Shown here: positions 1 through 8,263 of the stretch, in pieces
Layout: each line of letters starts with the position of its first letter
Position numbering within the stretch: position 1 is the first letter of the stretch
Assembly: GCA_050998805.1 (NCBI GenBank)
Contig: JBPCPV010000018.1
Coordinates: forward strand, 1 to 64,000
Origin: JAICKM01 sp050998805
Lineage (GTDB): Bacteria > Chloroflexota > Chloroflexia > QHBQ01 > JAICKM01
Reading direction: 5' to 3'
Length of the DNA stretch: 64,000 bases
Program-made: the position numbers and the translations under genes
Notes under the pieces: model-generated
The model's input: only the letters and a program-made list of their open reading frames with translations
The model's database searches: none
What the model was told of the DNA's origin: nothing

Positions 1-57
1 GTTCCGGGAATTGGTTTGGGCTATCTTTGAACTAGACTGGTTGTCTTTGTTGAGCAT
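1..57 (-). CDS. Possible 5' end of a gene running off the left edge
   Basis: An ATG on the minus strand (complement of 55-57) opens a frame of 19 codons that stays open to the window edge (MLNKDNQSSSKIAQTNSRN). A GGTGAG ribosome-binding site lies 8 nt before the ATG. It sits downstream of a strong promoter, a foldable leader and a terminator-like hairpin on the same strand, which is why I propose a regulated gene here. The visible residues are too few and too polar to assign a family, and base composition is lower in GC than the rest of the window. It could equally be chance. Confidence 0.35.
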   Translation of the reverse strand, partial: MLNKDNQSSSKIAQTNSRN

Positions 58-269
58 GTTTCTTGCTCACCACTCTGCTGTTGTTAATGTGCCTGTCAAG
101 AAAAAACCGCCGTCCGTAGACGCCGGGTAGACAAAGGCCCCACTCTCTGCAACTTGATGTTGTGAGTTGTGTTTCCCTATTCCTGCCCTCCTACGGCTGT
201 TCCCCTGAGAACGATCTTTTCGGTGGGGCCGAACGAGATCGGATTTCGTCGGCTGCTTTCGCAACCAGC
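58..269 (-). promoter_or_regulatory. Structured 5' leader, candidate attenuator or riboswitch
   Basis: This is the expected leader of a minus-strand transcript starting near 269. Visible folds on that strand are a 6-bp hairpin with a GAAA tetraloop right at the 5' end (around 252-267), a perfect 8-bp long-range pairing (GGCCCCAC with GTGGGGCC, about 223-230 and 137-144), and a terminator-like hairpin at 101-126, 44 nt before the ATG at 57. This is the layout of a transcription-attenuating leader. I could not match it to a known riboswitch class (no T-box, TPP, SAM, FMN or cobalamin consensus seen). A free small RNA of about 170 nt is the main alternative. Confidence 0.45.
101..126 (-). terminator. 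Intrinsic terminator-like hairpin with six Ts
   Basis: On the minus strand an 8-bp stem (7 of 8 paired, CCGGCGTC with GACGGCGG, 4-nt loop) is followed directly by six T residues (complement of 101-106). It lies between a consensus promoter and a start codon, so it would act either as an attenuator or as the end of a small RNA. Confidence 0.6.
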
Positions 270-275
270 CTGCCT

Positions 276-304
276 ATTATACTCCTTCCCGCAAGCGATG
301 TCAA
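276..304 (-). promoter_or_regulatory. Consensus sigma-70-type promoter, leftward
   Basis: Minus strand: TTGACA (304 to 299), exactly 17 nt, then TATAAT (281 to 276). Both hexamers are perfect. Predicted start near 269. It is divergent from the acyl-CoA dehydrogenase promoter 44 bp away. Confidence 0.78.
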
Positions 305-347
305 GTGTTTTTCGGGTCGGATTTTGGGGCAGTTTTCTGGGCGGATC

Positions 348-376
348 TTGACACCCCGCGTCGCCGTCAGTATACT
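348..376 (+). promoter_or_regulatory. Promoter of the acyl-CoA dehydrogenase gene
   Basis: TTGACA (348-353), 17-nt spacer, TATACT (371-376). Predicted start near 383, giving a leader of about 36 nt that carries the GGTAAGGAG ribosome-binding site at 404-412. Confidence 0.78.
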
Positions 377-418
377 GCCGAGTGGACACAACAATCAATA
401 GCAGGTAAGGAGTATGGC

Positions 419-1654
419 ATGGATTTCACGCTGACCGAGGAGAACCGCTCGGTGCAGAAGCTGACCTACGACTTCGCCCAGAAGGAAATCGCCCCCTTCG
501 CGCTGGAGCACGACGAGAACCACACGGTGAACTGGGACGCTATCAAGCGGATGGGCGAACTCGGCCTGCTCGGCGGGCCGATCCCCGAAGAATACGGCGG
601 TTCGGGCCTTGATTACGTCAGCTTCGGGCTTGTCTGCGAAGAGATCGAGCGCGCCGAGACCGCCTTCCGCGTCTTGCAGAGCGTGCATGTCGGCCTCAAC
701 AGCCTGAGCCTGCTGCAATGGGGCAATGAAGAGCAGAAGCGGAAGTACCTCGTGCCGCAGGCGAGGGGCGAAAAGCTGGCGACCTTCGGCCTCACCGAGC
801 CGGGCTGCGGCTCGGATGTCGGCAACATACAGACGACGGCCGTCCGCCATGGCGATGCCTATATATTGAACGGCTCGAAAATCTGGATCTCGCTGGCCGA
901 TATCGCCGACCACTTTCTGGTTGTCGCCTCCACCGACAAGAGCAAGAAGCACCACGGCCTTAGCGCCTTCATCGTCGAGCGTGGTTACGAGGGCTTCACC
1001 ACCGGCACGATCAAGGGCAAACTCGGTGTGCGCGCGGGGAATACCGGCGAGCTGATCTTCAACAACGTGCCTGTGCCGGCAGCGAACCGCGTCGGCGAAG
1101 AGGGCGAGGGCTTCCAGATCGCGATGAGCGCGCTCGACTGGGGCCGCTTCACCGTGGCGACCGGGGCCGTCGGCCTGGCCCAAGCATGCCTCGACGCCTC
1201 GCAGAAATACTGCCATGAGCGCGAAGCCTTCGGACGCGAGATCGGCCGCTTCCAGCTTGTGCAGCAGATGCTCGCCAAGATGGTGCTCGGTATCGAGACG
1301 AGCCGCCTGCTCTGCTACCGCGTCGGCTGGATGAAGAACTACGGCATGTATACGACACGGGAGACCGGCATCGCCAAGTGGCACGCCTGCAACGTCGCCT
1401 TCGAGAGCGCGAACGATGCCATCGAGGTTCACGGCGCATACGGCTACTCGAACGAGTACCCAGTCGAACGCTATCTGCGGAACAGCCGGGGAGCTATGAT
1501 CTATGAAGGCACCCGCGAGATCCACACCGTGATGCAGGGGGAGTATGCGCTCCGCTACCGCGAGCAGTTCCCCTACCGGTGCCCGCCCCCACAGGCAGTC
1601 GGCTACGAGCGCCGCAACATGCCGGACCCGGTGAGCGCCCTGAAGTATCCCTAA
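419..1654 (+). CDS. Acyl-CoA dehydrogenase family protein
   Basis: A 411-residue FAD flavoenzyme that introduces a 2,3-double bond into an acyl-CoA in fatty-acid or amino-acid catabolism. The flavin/substrate loop GLTEPGCGSD is at residues 124-133. The C-terminal half has IYEGTREIH, whose Glu (about residue 363) aligns with the catalytic base of the glutaryl-CoA dehydrogenase branch (YEGTxxIH). Start: the frame is open further upstream, but ATG 419 follows GGTAAGGAG at good spacing and begins the conserved helix DFTLTEENRSVQ, whereas upstream codons overlap the promoter. It is a single-gene unit with its own promoter. Substrate cannot be fixed from sequence; the closing motif favours a glutaryl-CoA or short-chain relative. 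Confidence 0.9.
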   Translation: MDFTLTEENRSVQKLTYDFAQKEIAPFALEHDENHTVNWDAIKRMGELGLLGGPIPEEYGGSGLDYVSFGLVCEEIERAETAFRVLQSVHVGLNSLSLLQWGNEEQKRKYLVPQARGEKLATFGLTEPGCGSDVGNIQTTAVRHGDAYILNGSKIWISLADIADHFLVVASTDKSKKHHGLSAFIVERGYEGFTTGTIKGKLGVRAGNTGELIFNNVPVPAANRVGEEGEGFQIAMSALDWGRFTVATGAVGLAQACLDASQKYCHEREAFGREIGRFQLVQQMLAKMVLGIETSRLLCYRVGWMKNYGMYTTRETGIAKWHACNVAFESANDAIEVHGAYGYSNEYPVERYLRNSRGAMIYEGTREIHTVMQGEYALRYREQFPYRCPPPQAVGYERRNMPDPVSALKYP

Positions 1655-1674
1655 AGGTGGAGCGGATTGGATTG

Positions 1675-1683
1675 TGGTATAAT
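1675..1683 (+). promoter_or_regulatory. Extended -10 promoter element before the DUF951 gene
   Basis: TGGTATAAT matches the extended -10 form TGnTATAAT. No convincing -35 is seen. Predicted start near 1690, about 11 nt before the ATG at 1701. Confidence 0.55.
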
Positions 1684-1700
1684 TCGGTGAGAGCTAACGT

Positions 1701-1934
1701 ATGCCCGTAATGGATATTCGCCTGGGTGATGTCTATCGGCTCCGCAAGCCTCACCCGTGCGGGGGGTATGATTGGCGGGTGCGGCGCACCGGTGCCGATA
1801 TACGCATGGTCTGCCTGAACTGCGGGCACAGCGTGATGTTGCCCCGCAGCACGTTCGAGCGACGTGTGAAGGTGTTGCTCTCCCGCGAGGACGCTCCAGA
1901 GACGGCCGGCGAACCGGCCAAGGAGGACTGCTAA
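1701..1934 (+). CDS. DUF951 family small protein
   Basis: A 77-residue protein with the DUF951 pattern: MDIRLGDVYRLRKPHPCGG near the N-terminus, then GADIRMVCLNCG and VMLPRSTFERRVK. Cys20, Cys38 and Cys41 could bind zinc. Function is unknown. In many bacteria this family sits beside genes of chromosome partitioning or translation, but here it precedes an MFS transporter by only 3 nt, so the two are probably co-transcribed. ATG 1701 and ATG 1710 are both possible starts; the second begins exactly at the conserved MDIRLGD. Confidence 0.82.
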   Translation: MPVMDIRLGDVYRLRKPHPCGGYDWRVRRTGADIRMVCLNCGHSVMLPRSTFERRVKVLLSREDAPETAGEPAKEDC

Positions 1935-1937
1935 CGT

Positions 1938-3380
1938 ATGGCTGAAGCTGTTCTAGAAACCGGAGAGAAGACCGGAGGTGCCAGCTTCCGTGAGGTGCTG
2001 CATAACCGCCCCTTCTTATTCCTTTGGATGGCCCAGCTCTTGTCGCAACTTGCCACCCAGATAATCAACTATGCCGTCTTCTTCCAGGTCAGCCAACTAA
2101 CCGACGCCAGCGCGACGGCCAGCGCCGGCATCATCATCTGCTTCACCGCGCCCGCCGTGCTTTTCAGCGCGATGGCCGGAGTACTAGTCGAGCACAAGTC
2201 GAAAAAGTTTACTCTGGTGGTCACGAACGTGGTACGTGGAGTTTCCGTGCTATTTTACGTGGCTACAGTCGCCCTCCCAAAGCTCGACGTTGCCTTCGGC
2301 CTGCCGATCCTATTCATAAACACTTTCGTGTTTTCCTCTGTCACCCAGTTCTTCGCGCCCGCCGAGGCTGCGATGATACCCCTGCTGGTGAAACGCAAAC
2401 AGCTGGTGGCCGCCAACTCGCTTTTCAACCTCACGCTCACCGCGTCCCAGCTCATCGGATTCATCTTCCTCGGTCCGGTGTTAGTCAGCCTGATCAGCTA
2501 CAAGTGGCTCTATGTCGGGCTGTTCGGCCTCTTCGTGGTCTGCGCCGGACTCGCCTGGCGGTTGCCCGACCCGGAGGCCGCGCGCATCTCCGAAGAGAGT
2601 GCTAGACAGGCCGACGCGCGCGACGGCTGGCTCTATTCGGCGCGCGTGGCCTGGGTGGAGTTCAAGGAGGGGTTGGCCTTTATCCGGAGCAGCCCCGCGC
2701 TCATAATCGCCATCGTCTACTGGTCGGTAGCTATCTCGGTCCTCTTTATGCTGGCGACAATCGGGCCTCGGTTTCTCAAAACCGTCTTGAACCTCAGCGC
2801 CGACAACCTCTACTTCATCCTCGTGCCCGGCGGCATCGGCTTGGTGATCGGCGTAGTGCTCGTAGGGCGCTTCGGCACCGAGCACAACAGGGGGCGGATG
2901 ATCAACTACGGCCTACTAGCCGCCGGTGCCTGCCTACTGGGGCTGGCATTAATCAAGCCGGTTCTTGACTTCGCCGCTCAACTGATCAACCAACCGCCAC
3001 CGCCGACGATCATAAGCCAAGCGGTCATAGGCGCAATGGCCTTCCTGCTCGGCATGTGCAACTCATTGATCTCGGTACCCTCGCAGACCGTGCTACAGGA
3101 GCAGACCCCCGAAGATATACGCGCCCGCGTTTTTGGCGCTTTCTATACGGTCTCGAACATCTTCCTGATCATCCCCCTCGTGATCGTCGGTGCCGTCGCC
3201 GATCTGATCGGTGTGCTCCCGACCGTGGTCGGCATAGCCGCGCTGATCGTGCTGATCGCCGGAGTTGGTCTTCGCTACCAGCGTCAACACAAGGGCCTCT
3301 TGACCGCGCATATACCCTCAGCCGAGGCTGGTGCTCCGTCTCCGGGGAGCGAACCCGAGTTCGAGCAGACTCGGTCTTGA
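1938..3380 (+). CDS. MFS transporter, macrolide-efflux/enterobactin-exporter type
   Basis: A 480-residue inner-membrane carrier of the major facilitator superfamily with about 12 hydrophobic segments. The N-terminus (FREVLHNRPFLFLWMAQLLS) and the motif around FAPAEAAMIPLLV match the MFS_3 group of drug and siderophore exporters. A repeat of the same element appears in the second half (SVPSQTVLQEQTPEDIRARV). It begins 3 nt after the DUF951 stop, so the two genes form an operon. The C-terminus is a hydrophilic tail rich in Ser, Pro and Glu. Substrate unknown; export by proton antiport is a family expectation. Confidence 0.85.
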   Translation: MAEAVLETGEKTGGASFREVLHNRPFLFLWMAQLLSQLATQIINYAVFFQVSQLTDASATASAGIIICFTAPAVLFSAMAGVLVEHKSKKFTLVVTNVVRGVSVLFYVATVALPKLDVAFGLPILFINTFVFSSVTQFFAPAEAAMIPLLVKRKQLVAANSLFNLTLTASQLIGFIFLGPVLVSLISYKWLYVGLFGLFVVCAGLAWRLPDPEAARISEESARQADARDGWLYSARVAWVEFKEGLAFIRSSPALIIAIVYWSVAISVLFMLATIGPRFLKTVLNLSADNLYFILVPGGIGLVIGVVLVGRFGTEHNRGRMINYGLLAAGACLLGLALIKPVLDFAAQLINQPPPPTIISQAVIGAMAFLLGMCNSLISVPSQTVLQEQTPEDIRARVFGAFYTVSNIFLIIPLVIVGAVADLIGVLPTVVGIAALIVLIAGVGLRYQRQHKGLLTAHIPSAEAGAPSPGSEPEFEQTRS

Positions 3381-3433
3381 TCTCCTCGTCCTCTAGAACC
3401 CCGAGCCTCTCAGTTGCGTATATTAGTTAGTTG

Positions 3434-3462
3434 TTGCACTTGTCGCATGCTTGCTTTATAAT
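3434..3462 (+). promoter_or_regulatory. Promoter of the nfeD-slipin operon
   Basis: TTGCAC (3434-3439), 17-nt spacer, TATAAT (3457-3462). Predicted start near 3469, so the inverted repeat at 3472-3494 begins within the first few transcribed bases. Confidence 0.75.
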
Positions 3463-3471
3463 GGAAGCAGC

Positions 3472-3494
3472 GGCCACGCACATGTAGCGTGGCC
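3472..3494 (+). promoter_or_regulatory. Perfect 8-bp inverted repeat in the nfeD 5' leader
   Basis: GGCCACGC, a 7-nt spacer, then GCGTGGCC. It starts about 3 nt after the predicted transcription start. It could be a repressor operator just downstream of the promoter or an mRNA-stabilising 5' hairpin. It leaves the GGAAAGGATAGG ribosome-binding site (about 3506-3518) free. Confidence 0.5.
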
Positions 3495-3520
3495 TGGGAG
3501 TACCTGGAAAGGATAGGACG

Positions 3521-4951
3521 ATGCGCCTGCTACGTCTGCTTTATCTGAGTTGCCTGTTTGCCGGCTACCTGCTGCTGACAGCGGCAGGGCCGCACGCCTC
3601 CGTCCTTGCCGAGCCTATTGTGCCCGCCCGTCCCGCCGCTTCTCCCCCCATGGTCCGCGTGATCACCTTCAACTCCGATGTCAATCCGGTGACGTCGGAT
3701 TACGTCAAGCGCGGGATAGACCTCGCGTCCCACGACGGCGATGCGATGCTCGTTATTCTGCTGAACACACCCGGCGGCGACCTCGGCTCGATGGAACAGA
3801 TCACGCAGAACATCGTGAACAGCCCCGTGCCGGTGATGGTCTATGTCTACCCGAACGCGGCTTGGGCAGCTTCGGCAGGCGTCTTCATCACCTACTCGGC
3901 GCATGTCGCGGTGATGGCCCCCGGCTCGAGCATAGGCGCGGCTCACCCGGTCTTCGCCGGAGGCACGGGTAGCTCTCCCGACGCCCAGGCGACGCCCGCC
4001 ACCAGCGACCAGGAGGAACTGCGTAAAGTCACCAACTTCTCGGTAGCCCACCTCCGCGAACTGGCCGATCTGCGCGGGCGCAACGCCGACTGGGCGGAAA
4101 AGGCCATCCGCGAGAGCGTATCGATCGGCGCGCAGGTAGCTGTTGACACTCACGTTGTGGACTACATAGCCTCCACCATCGCCGACGCGCTCGACAAGGC
4201 CGACGGCCGCACAGTGAAGATGAGCAACGGCACAATCACTCTGCACACGAAGGGTGCCGTCACGGTTGACACCCCAATGAACAGTATCGAGAGCTTCCGT
4301 CAGACACTCACCGACTCGACCCTCGCCTACACGCTGATCTCGGTCGGCGGCCTCGCGCTGATCGCCGAGGTGTTCAACCCCGGCCTGATCTTCCCCGGCG
4401 TGTTCGGCGTGATCATGCTGCTGCTCGGCATGGTCGCACTCGGACAGTTGCCTGTGAACCTCGGCGCGGTCGCCCTCATCGGCTTCTCCTTCATCCTGTT
4501 CATCGCGGACCTCTTCATGCCCTCCCACGGCATCTTGACTGCGGGCGGGATCGCGGGCCTGGTGCTCGGCGGGCTGTTGCTCATAGACACCTCGCAGGCC
4601 CCCGGCGTGCCTGGCGTCTCAATCTGGGCGATCCTCGGGCTGTCCGGCAGCATCGGGGCGTTCTTCTTCTTCGGCATCTACAAGGTCTTCCAGGCCCGCC
4701 GCCGCAAGCCGACTACCGGCAGGGAGGGGATGGTCGGCACATTCGCCCAGGTGCGTACCGAGCTCGCGCCCTCCGGCATGGTCTTCGCAGACGGCGCGCT
4801 CTGGCGGGCCGTCAGCACAAATGGCCCCGTCGAGGTGGGCAGGCAGGTGGTGATCAGCGCGGTGGACGGGCTGACGCTCCAGGTGCGTCCAATAGAGGCT
4901 GGCGATGTGGCTCCCGGCGACAAAGCTTCGACGGTGCCGCTGGGCGGCTGA
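3521..4951 (+). CDS. nfeD: NfeD family membrane-bound ClpP-class serine protease
   Basis: A 476-residue long-form NfeD. A signal peptide or membrane anchor covers residues 1-30. A ClpP-like domain follows: NTPGG forms the oxyanion loop near residue 84, Ser118 lies in AASAG, and the likely partner Lys169 lies in LRKVTNFSVA. This Ser-Lys dyad arrangement is known from the archaeal 1510-N protease, which cuts stomatin. Residues of about 270-390 contain several membrane spans, and the last 80 form an OB-fold (GREGMVGTFAQV). A slipin gene follows 26 nt downstream, the usual protease/substrate pairing in membrane-domain quality control. ATG 3521 follows GGAAAGGATAGG. Confidence 0.9.
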   Translation: MRLLRLLYLSCLFAGYLLLTAAGPHASVLAEPIVPARPAASPPMVRVITFNSDVNPVTSDYVKRGIDLASHDGDAMLVILLNTPGGDLGSMEQITQNIVNSPVPVMVYVYPNAAWAASAGVFITYSAHVAVMAPGSSIGAAHPVFAGGTGSSPDAQATPATSDQEELRKVTNFSVAHLRELADLRGRNADWAEKAIRESVSIGAQVAVDTHVVDYIASTIADALDKADGRTVKMSNGTITLHTKGAVTVDTPMNSIESFRQTLTDSTLAYTLISVGGLALIAEVFNPGLIFPGVFGVIMLLLGMVALGQLPVNLGAVALIGFSFILFIADLFMPSHGILTAGGIAGLVLGGLLLIDTSQAPGVPGVSIWAILGLSGSIGAFFFFGIYKVFQARRRKPTTGREGMVGTFAQVRTELAPSGMVFADGALWRAVSTNGPVEVGRQVVISAVDGLTLQVRPIEAGDVAPGDKASTVPLGG

Positions 4952-4977
4952 CGCCTACTACGTGAAGGAGGAGTAAG

Positions 4978-5958
4978 TTGGACAATTTAGGTTCCGCGTT
5001 AGTCTTCATCGTGCCGGTGGTGATCGTCGTGCTGGTCGTGATGAGTTCGAGCATCAAAGTGGTGCAGGAGTACGAGCGCGGCGTCATCTTCCGGCTGGGC
5101 CGTCTCGTCGGGCCACGAGGCCCCGGCCTGTTCTTCATCCTGCCAGTATTGGATCGCATGGTCAGGATCGACCTCCGGGTGATCACCATCGAGGTGCCGC
5201 CCCAGGAGGTCATCACACGCGACAACGTGACGGTGCGCGTCAACGCGGTGCTCTACTTCCAGGTGGTAGACCCGTCTCGCGCCGTGACCCGCGTGACCGA
5301 TTTCGTGCGGGCCACGCTCCAGATCGCGCAGACGACGCTGCGCTCGGTGCTCGGCCAGTCCGAGCTAGACGAGATGCTGGCCCACCGCGAGCAGATCAAC
5401 CAGCGCCTACAGCAGATAATTGATGAGCAGACCGAACCCTGGGGCATCAAGGTAACCATCGTCGAGATCAAGGACATGGAGCTGCCGCAGACGATGCAGC
5501 GCGCCATGGCCCGCCAGGCCGAGGCCGAGCGCGAAAAGCGGGCCAAGATCATCCACGCCGACGGCGAGTTCCAGGCTTCGCAGATGCTCGCCGACGCGGC
5601 GAAAGTGATCGGCTCCGAGCCTGCGTCGCTGCAGCTGCGCTATCTGCAAACCCTGACCGAGATCGCGACCGAGCGCAACTCGACGATCATCTTCCCGGTG
5701 CCGCTCGAACTCCTGAGTCTGATACCCCATGCGTCGAGCGAGCTAGCCTCGTTCATGACCGGCAGGCCGACCACGCAGCCTTCCGTGAGCCAATCGCCCC
5801 ATTCGCAGACGGCCACGGCAGTATCAACCGGGTCTACCACGCCAGCAATGGCGCGCACGGCACCGGGAGGCACGGCGGCCCCACCGTCCCCGACAATCCC
5901 TCCAGGCTTCGCGGGGCCAGGCCAGGCACCGCCGCCAGGCACAGAGACGCCGGAGTAG
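4978..5958 (+). CDS. Slipin / stomatin-like SPFH-domain protein
   Basis: A 326-residue band-7 protein expected to form oligomeric scaffolds at the inner membrane. One N-terminal membrane hairpin (residues 5-24) is followed by the SPFH core, with VVQEYERGVIFRLGR, GPGLFFILPVLD and VITRDNVTVRVNAVLYF, then a coiled-coil stretch rich in Glu, Arg and Ala (about 170-215). The last 70 residues are an unusual Pro/Thr/Ser/Ala-rich tail. The start is TTG at 4978, chosen because AAGGAGGAG lies 4 nt upstream and the membrane segment begins right after. It is the operon partner of NfeD. Confidence 0.9.
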   Translation: MDNLGSALVFIVPVVIVVLVVMSSSIKVVQEYERGVIFRLGRLVGPRGPGLFFILPVLDRMVRIDLRVITIEVPPQEVITRDNVTVRVNAVLYFQVVDPSRAVTRVTDFVRATLQIAQTTLRSVLGQSELDEMLAHREQINQRLQQIIDEQTEPWGIKVTIVEIKDMELPQTMQRAMARQAEAEREKRAKIIHADGEFQASQMLADAAKVIGSEPASLQLRYLQTLTEIATERNSTIIFPVPLELLSLIPHASSELASFMTGRPTTQPSVSQSPHSQTATAVSTGSTTPAMARTAPGGTAAPPSPTIPPGFAGPGQAPPPGTETPE

Positions 5959-5959
5959 A

Positions 5960-5994
5960 GTTCAGCTATAAGCGTTCAGCCGTCAGCTTATCAG
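5960..5994. repeat. Heptanucleotide-phased repeat tract
   Basis: Starting inside the slipin stop region are five consecutive 7-nt units: GTTCAGC, TATAAGC, GTTCAGC, CGTCAGC, TTATCAG. The 20-base stretch 5969-5988 is identical to 57728-57747 near the PH-domain gene. Confidence 0.75.
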
Positions 5995-6058
5995 ACTCCT
6001 ATCACCTTTCATGGGGTGCGTCAGGCACGGCGGAGGCTGTTTGGCTTATAGCAAGTGC

Positions 6059-6087
6059 TTGTAATACGGGTGGTTTTCAGATAACAT
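6059..6087 (+). promoter_or_regulatory. Promoter for leaderless lysS transcript
   Basis: TTGTAA (6059-6064), 17-nt spacer, TAACAT (6082-6087). The predicted start is 6094, the A of the lysS ATG. No Shine-Dalgarno sequence precedes the gene, which fits. Confidence 0.5.
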
Positions 6088-6093
6088 GTTCAC

Positions 6094-7632
6094 ATGACTG
6101 ATGATCCGAACGAATATCCCGGCATCGAGTTCGGCGACCAGGAGCAGCAGAGGTTGGCGAAGCTCGGGCAGCTGCGCGAGGCGGGGCTTGATCCCTACCC
6201 GCCGCGATACTCCCGCAGCCACTCCCCAGCCGAGGCGCTCGCCGCCTTCGCCGCGTGGGAGGCCGAGCACCCATCAGCCGCCGACGGCACGCAGCCGGAG
6301 CAGAGGCTTCGCCTGAAGACGGCCGGCCGCGTGATGGGCCGGAGGATCATGGGCAAGGCGTCGTTCGCGCACATCACGTCGGACGACGCCCGCCTCCAGC
6401 TCTTCTTCCGCAGCGACGACCTCACCTCGCCGCCCTACGATTACGACGCCTTCAAGAAGCTGATCGACATGGGCGACCATGTAGGGGCCGAGGGCTACTT
6501 CTTCCGCACCAAGACCGGCGAGCCGACACTGCACGTCGAGACCTTCAGCCTGCTCGGTAAGGCGCTCACGCCACTGCCCGAAAAGTGGCACGGCCTCCAG
6601 GATCAGGAGATCCGCTATCGCCAACGCTATCTTGACCTGATCGCGAACGACGACGTGCGGCGGGTCTTCCGGGGGCGCTCGGCCATAGTCAGCGCGATGC
6701 GCCGCTACCTCGACAGCCGTGGCTTCCTCGAAGTCGAAACCCCTGTCTTGCAGCCGCTTTATGGCGGGGCGACCGCGCGGCCCTTCGTCACCCACCACAA
6801 CACGCTCGACCAGGACTTCTACCTGCGGATCGCCGATGAGCTTTACCTAAAGCGGCTCGTCGTCGGCGGGTTCGAGAAAGTCTACGAGATCGGGCACGAC
6901 TTCCGCAACGAGGGGCTTGATACGAGGCACAACCCCGAATTCACTATGATGGAGTGCTACGAAGCCTACGGCGACTACCTGAGCATGATGGCCCTGGTAG
7001 AAGGAATGGTAGTCGCAATCGCGCAGGAGGTGTGCGGCACTCTCCAGATCCGCCACCGCGACCGCGAGATTGACCTGACCCCACCCTGGCATCGGGTAAC
7101 CATGCGCGACGCGCTGCGCGACGCATCGGGCGTTGACTTCGCCGACTACTACGACGACCGCGACGGCCTCTACGAGCGGGTGCGCGCCCTGCACATCGAA
7201 TTGGTCCCGACGATGACCTGGGCACAGATCCTCGATGAGGCGGTGAGCACGCTGGTTGAGCCGACCTTGGTGCAGCCGACCTTCCTGACCGACTACCCGG
7301 CGGCGATCTCACCGTTGGCGAAGCGCAGCGCCACCGACCCGCACCTGGTCGAACGCTTCGAGCCGTGTATCTCAGGCTTCGAGATCGGCAACGCCTTCTC
7401 CGAGCTGAACGACCCGCTCGAGCAGTACCGCCGCTTCGCCGAGGGCGCGGCCTCCCGGCGCGCAGGCGACGCCGAAGCCCACCAGATGGACCTGGACTTC
7501 ATCAACGCCCTGATGGTGGGTATGCCGCCCACCGGCGGCCTCGGCATCGGCGTAGACCGGCTGGCGATGGTGCTGCTCGACCAGCCCTCGATACGGGACG
7601 TGATCCTGTTCCCGGCGATGCGGGGGCGGTGA
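6094..7632 (+). CDS. lysS: Lysyl-tRNA synthetase, class II
   Basis: A 512-residue enzyme that charges tRNA-Lys. The N-terminal anticodon-binding OB fold includes GRVMGRRIMGKASFAHI. Class II motif 1 follows MRRYLDSRGFLEVETPVLQP, motif 2 is YEIGHDFRNEG, and motif 3 is GLGIGVDRLAMVL at the C-terminus. The length is normal for the family. ATG 6094 lacks a ribosome-binding site but coincides with the start predicted from the upstream -10, so a leaderless mRNA is likely. The gene ends at 7632, directly abutting the convergent gene that ends at 7633. Confidence 0.95.
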   Translation: MTDDPNEYPGIEFGDQEQQRLAKLGQLREAGLDPYPPRYSRSHSPAEALAAFAAWEAEHPSAADGTQPEQRLRLKTAGRVMGRRIMGKASFAHITSDDARLQLFFRSDDLTSPPYDYDAFKKLIDMGDHVGAEGYFFRTKTGEPTLHVETFSLLGKALTPLPEKWHGLQDQEIRYRQRYLDLIANDDVRRVFRGRSAIVSAMRRYLDSRGFLEVETPVLQPLYGGATARPFVTHHNTLDQDFYLRIADELYLKRLVVGGFEKVYEIGHDFRNEGLDTRHNPEFTMMECYEAYGDYLSMMALVEGMVVAIAQEVCGTLQIRHRDREIDLTPPWHRVTMRDALRDASGVDFADYYDDRDGLYERVRALHIELVPTMTWAQILDEAVSTLVEPTLVQPTFLTDYPAAISPLAKRSATDPHLVERFEPCISGFEIGNAFSELNDPLEQYRRFAEGAASRRAGDAEAHQMDLDFINALMVGMPPTGGLGIGVDRLAMVLLDQPSIRDVILFPAMRGR

Positions 7633-8208
7633 TTAGGCTGGCCGTGTAGCTGGTGTACAGAGGGTTCCTGGGCCAGGTGCCGGGGTCTTGTCGTCTAGGA
7701 ACGTTGGGTTAATACTCCAGTCGCCCGCAACCTGCATGACGTAGAGTTCATTCGGAGGTCTGAAGGTATCTCCCTCGGCGGAGAAGGCGTCGTGATCTTT
7801 CGGGATAACCGGGTCGATCTTCAGAGCTAGTTCGATTGGCGTTAGTTGGCCTATTTCCTTTATGACCTTAATTGATTCTCCGAGCCAGGCGAATGACCGA
7901 AGCATCTGCCCATCCCGCGCCAGCATCCAGTGATGATACTCCACTATACGCTCCGTGGCAAAAGCTTGCACTTCATGGAACCGCCCACTCAGATCCGTGA
8001 TAATGGTCTCGATGCCCCAGAATCCTGCCCACTGGCCGACCACTAGAGTCCAGCCGCGAATGGCCGGTGTGACGAAAACGTATTGATCGGCATCACGAGC
8101 ATAGACGGTTTCGATTCCTTGCTTCCAACTGACCGGATACAGAGGGGCAAGCCCTGAAGCAGCGATAACGGCAGACGCATCTGAACTAAGAATAGCCAGC
8201 CATGACAT
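7633..8208 (-). CDS. Hypothetical protein, soluble, 191 residues
   Basis: From ATG 8208 the protein reads MSWLAILSSDASAVIAASGL, then YVFVTPAIRGWTLVVGQWA and a C-terminal stretch ending in TPATRPA. The pattern of a Trp-rich VFVTP...GWTLVVG core is shared by scattered uncharacterised bacterial proteins. No signal peptide, membrane span or catalytic motif is obvious. The frame is open upstream to a GTG at 8337, but those extra 43 codons run through a heptanucleotide repeat and read as low-complexity sequence, so I prefer 8208. It is convergent with lysS with no gap and lies downstream of thrS, from which it could be transcribed. Confidence 0.6.
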   Translation of the reverse strand: MSWLAILSSDASAVIAASGLAPLYPVSWKQGIETVYARDADQYVFVTPAIRGWTLVVGQWAGFWGIETIITDLSGRFHEVQAFATERIVEYHHWMLARDGQMLRSFAWLGESIKVIKEIGQLTPIELALKIDPVIPKDHDAFSAEGDTFRPPNELYVMQVAGDWSINPTFLDDKTPAPGPGTLCTPATRPA

Positions 8209-8263
8209 GTTATAGCCGAACGGGACCGGAACATCGTTGTGCCCAATATCTCTAGCTCCGATT

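Noticed and set aside
67..264. A 65-codon minus-strand frame within the left-edge leader
   Set aside because: It is Arg/Ser-rich, starts at a TTG with no ribosome-binding site right at the predicted 5' end, and runs across the paired arms and terminator. An RNA leader explains the region better.
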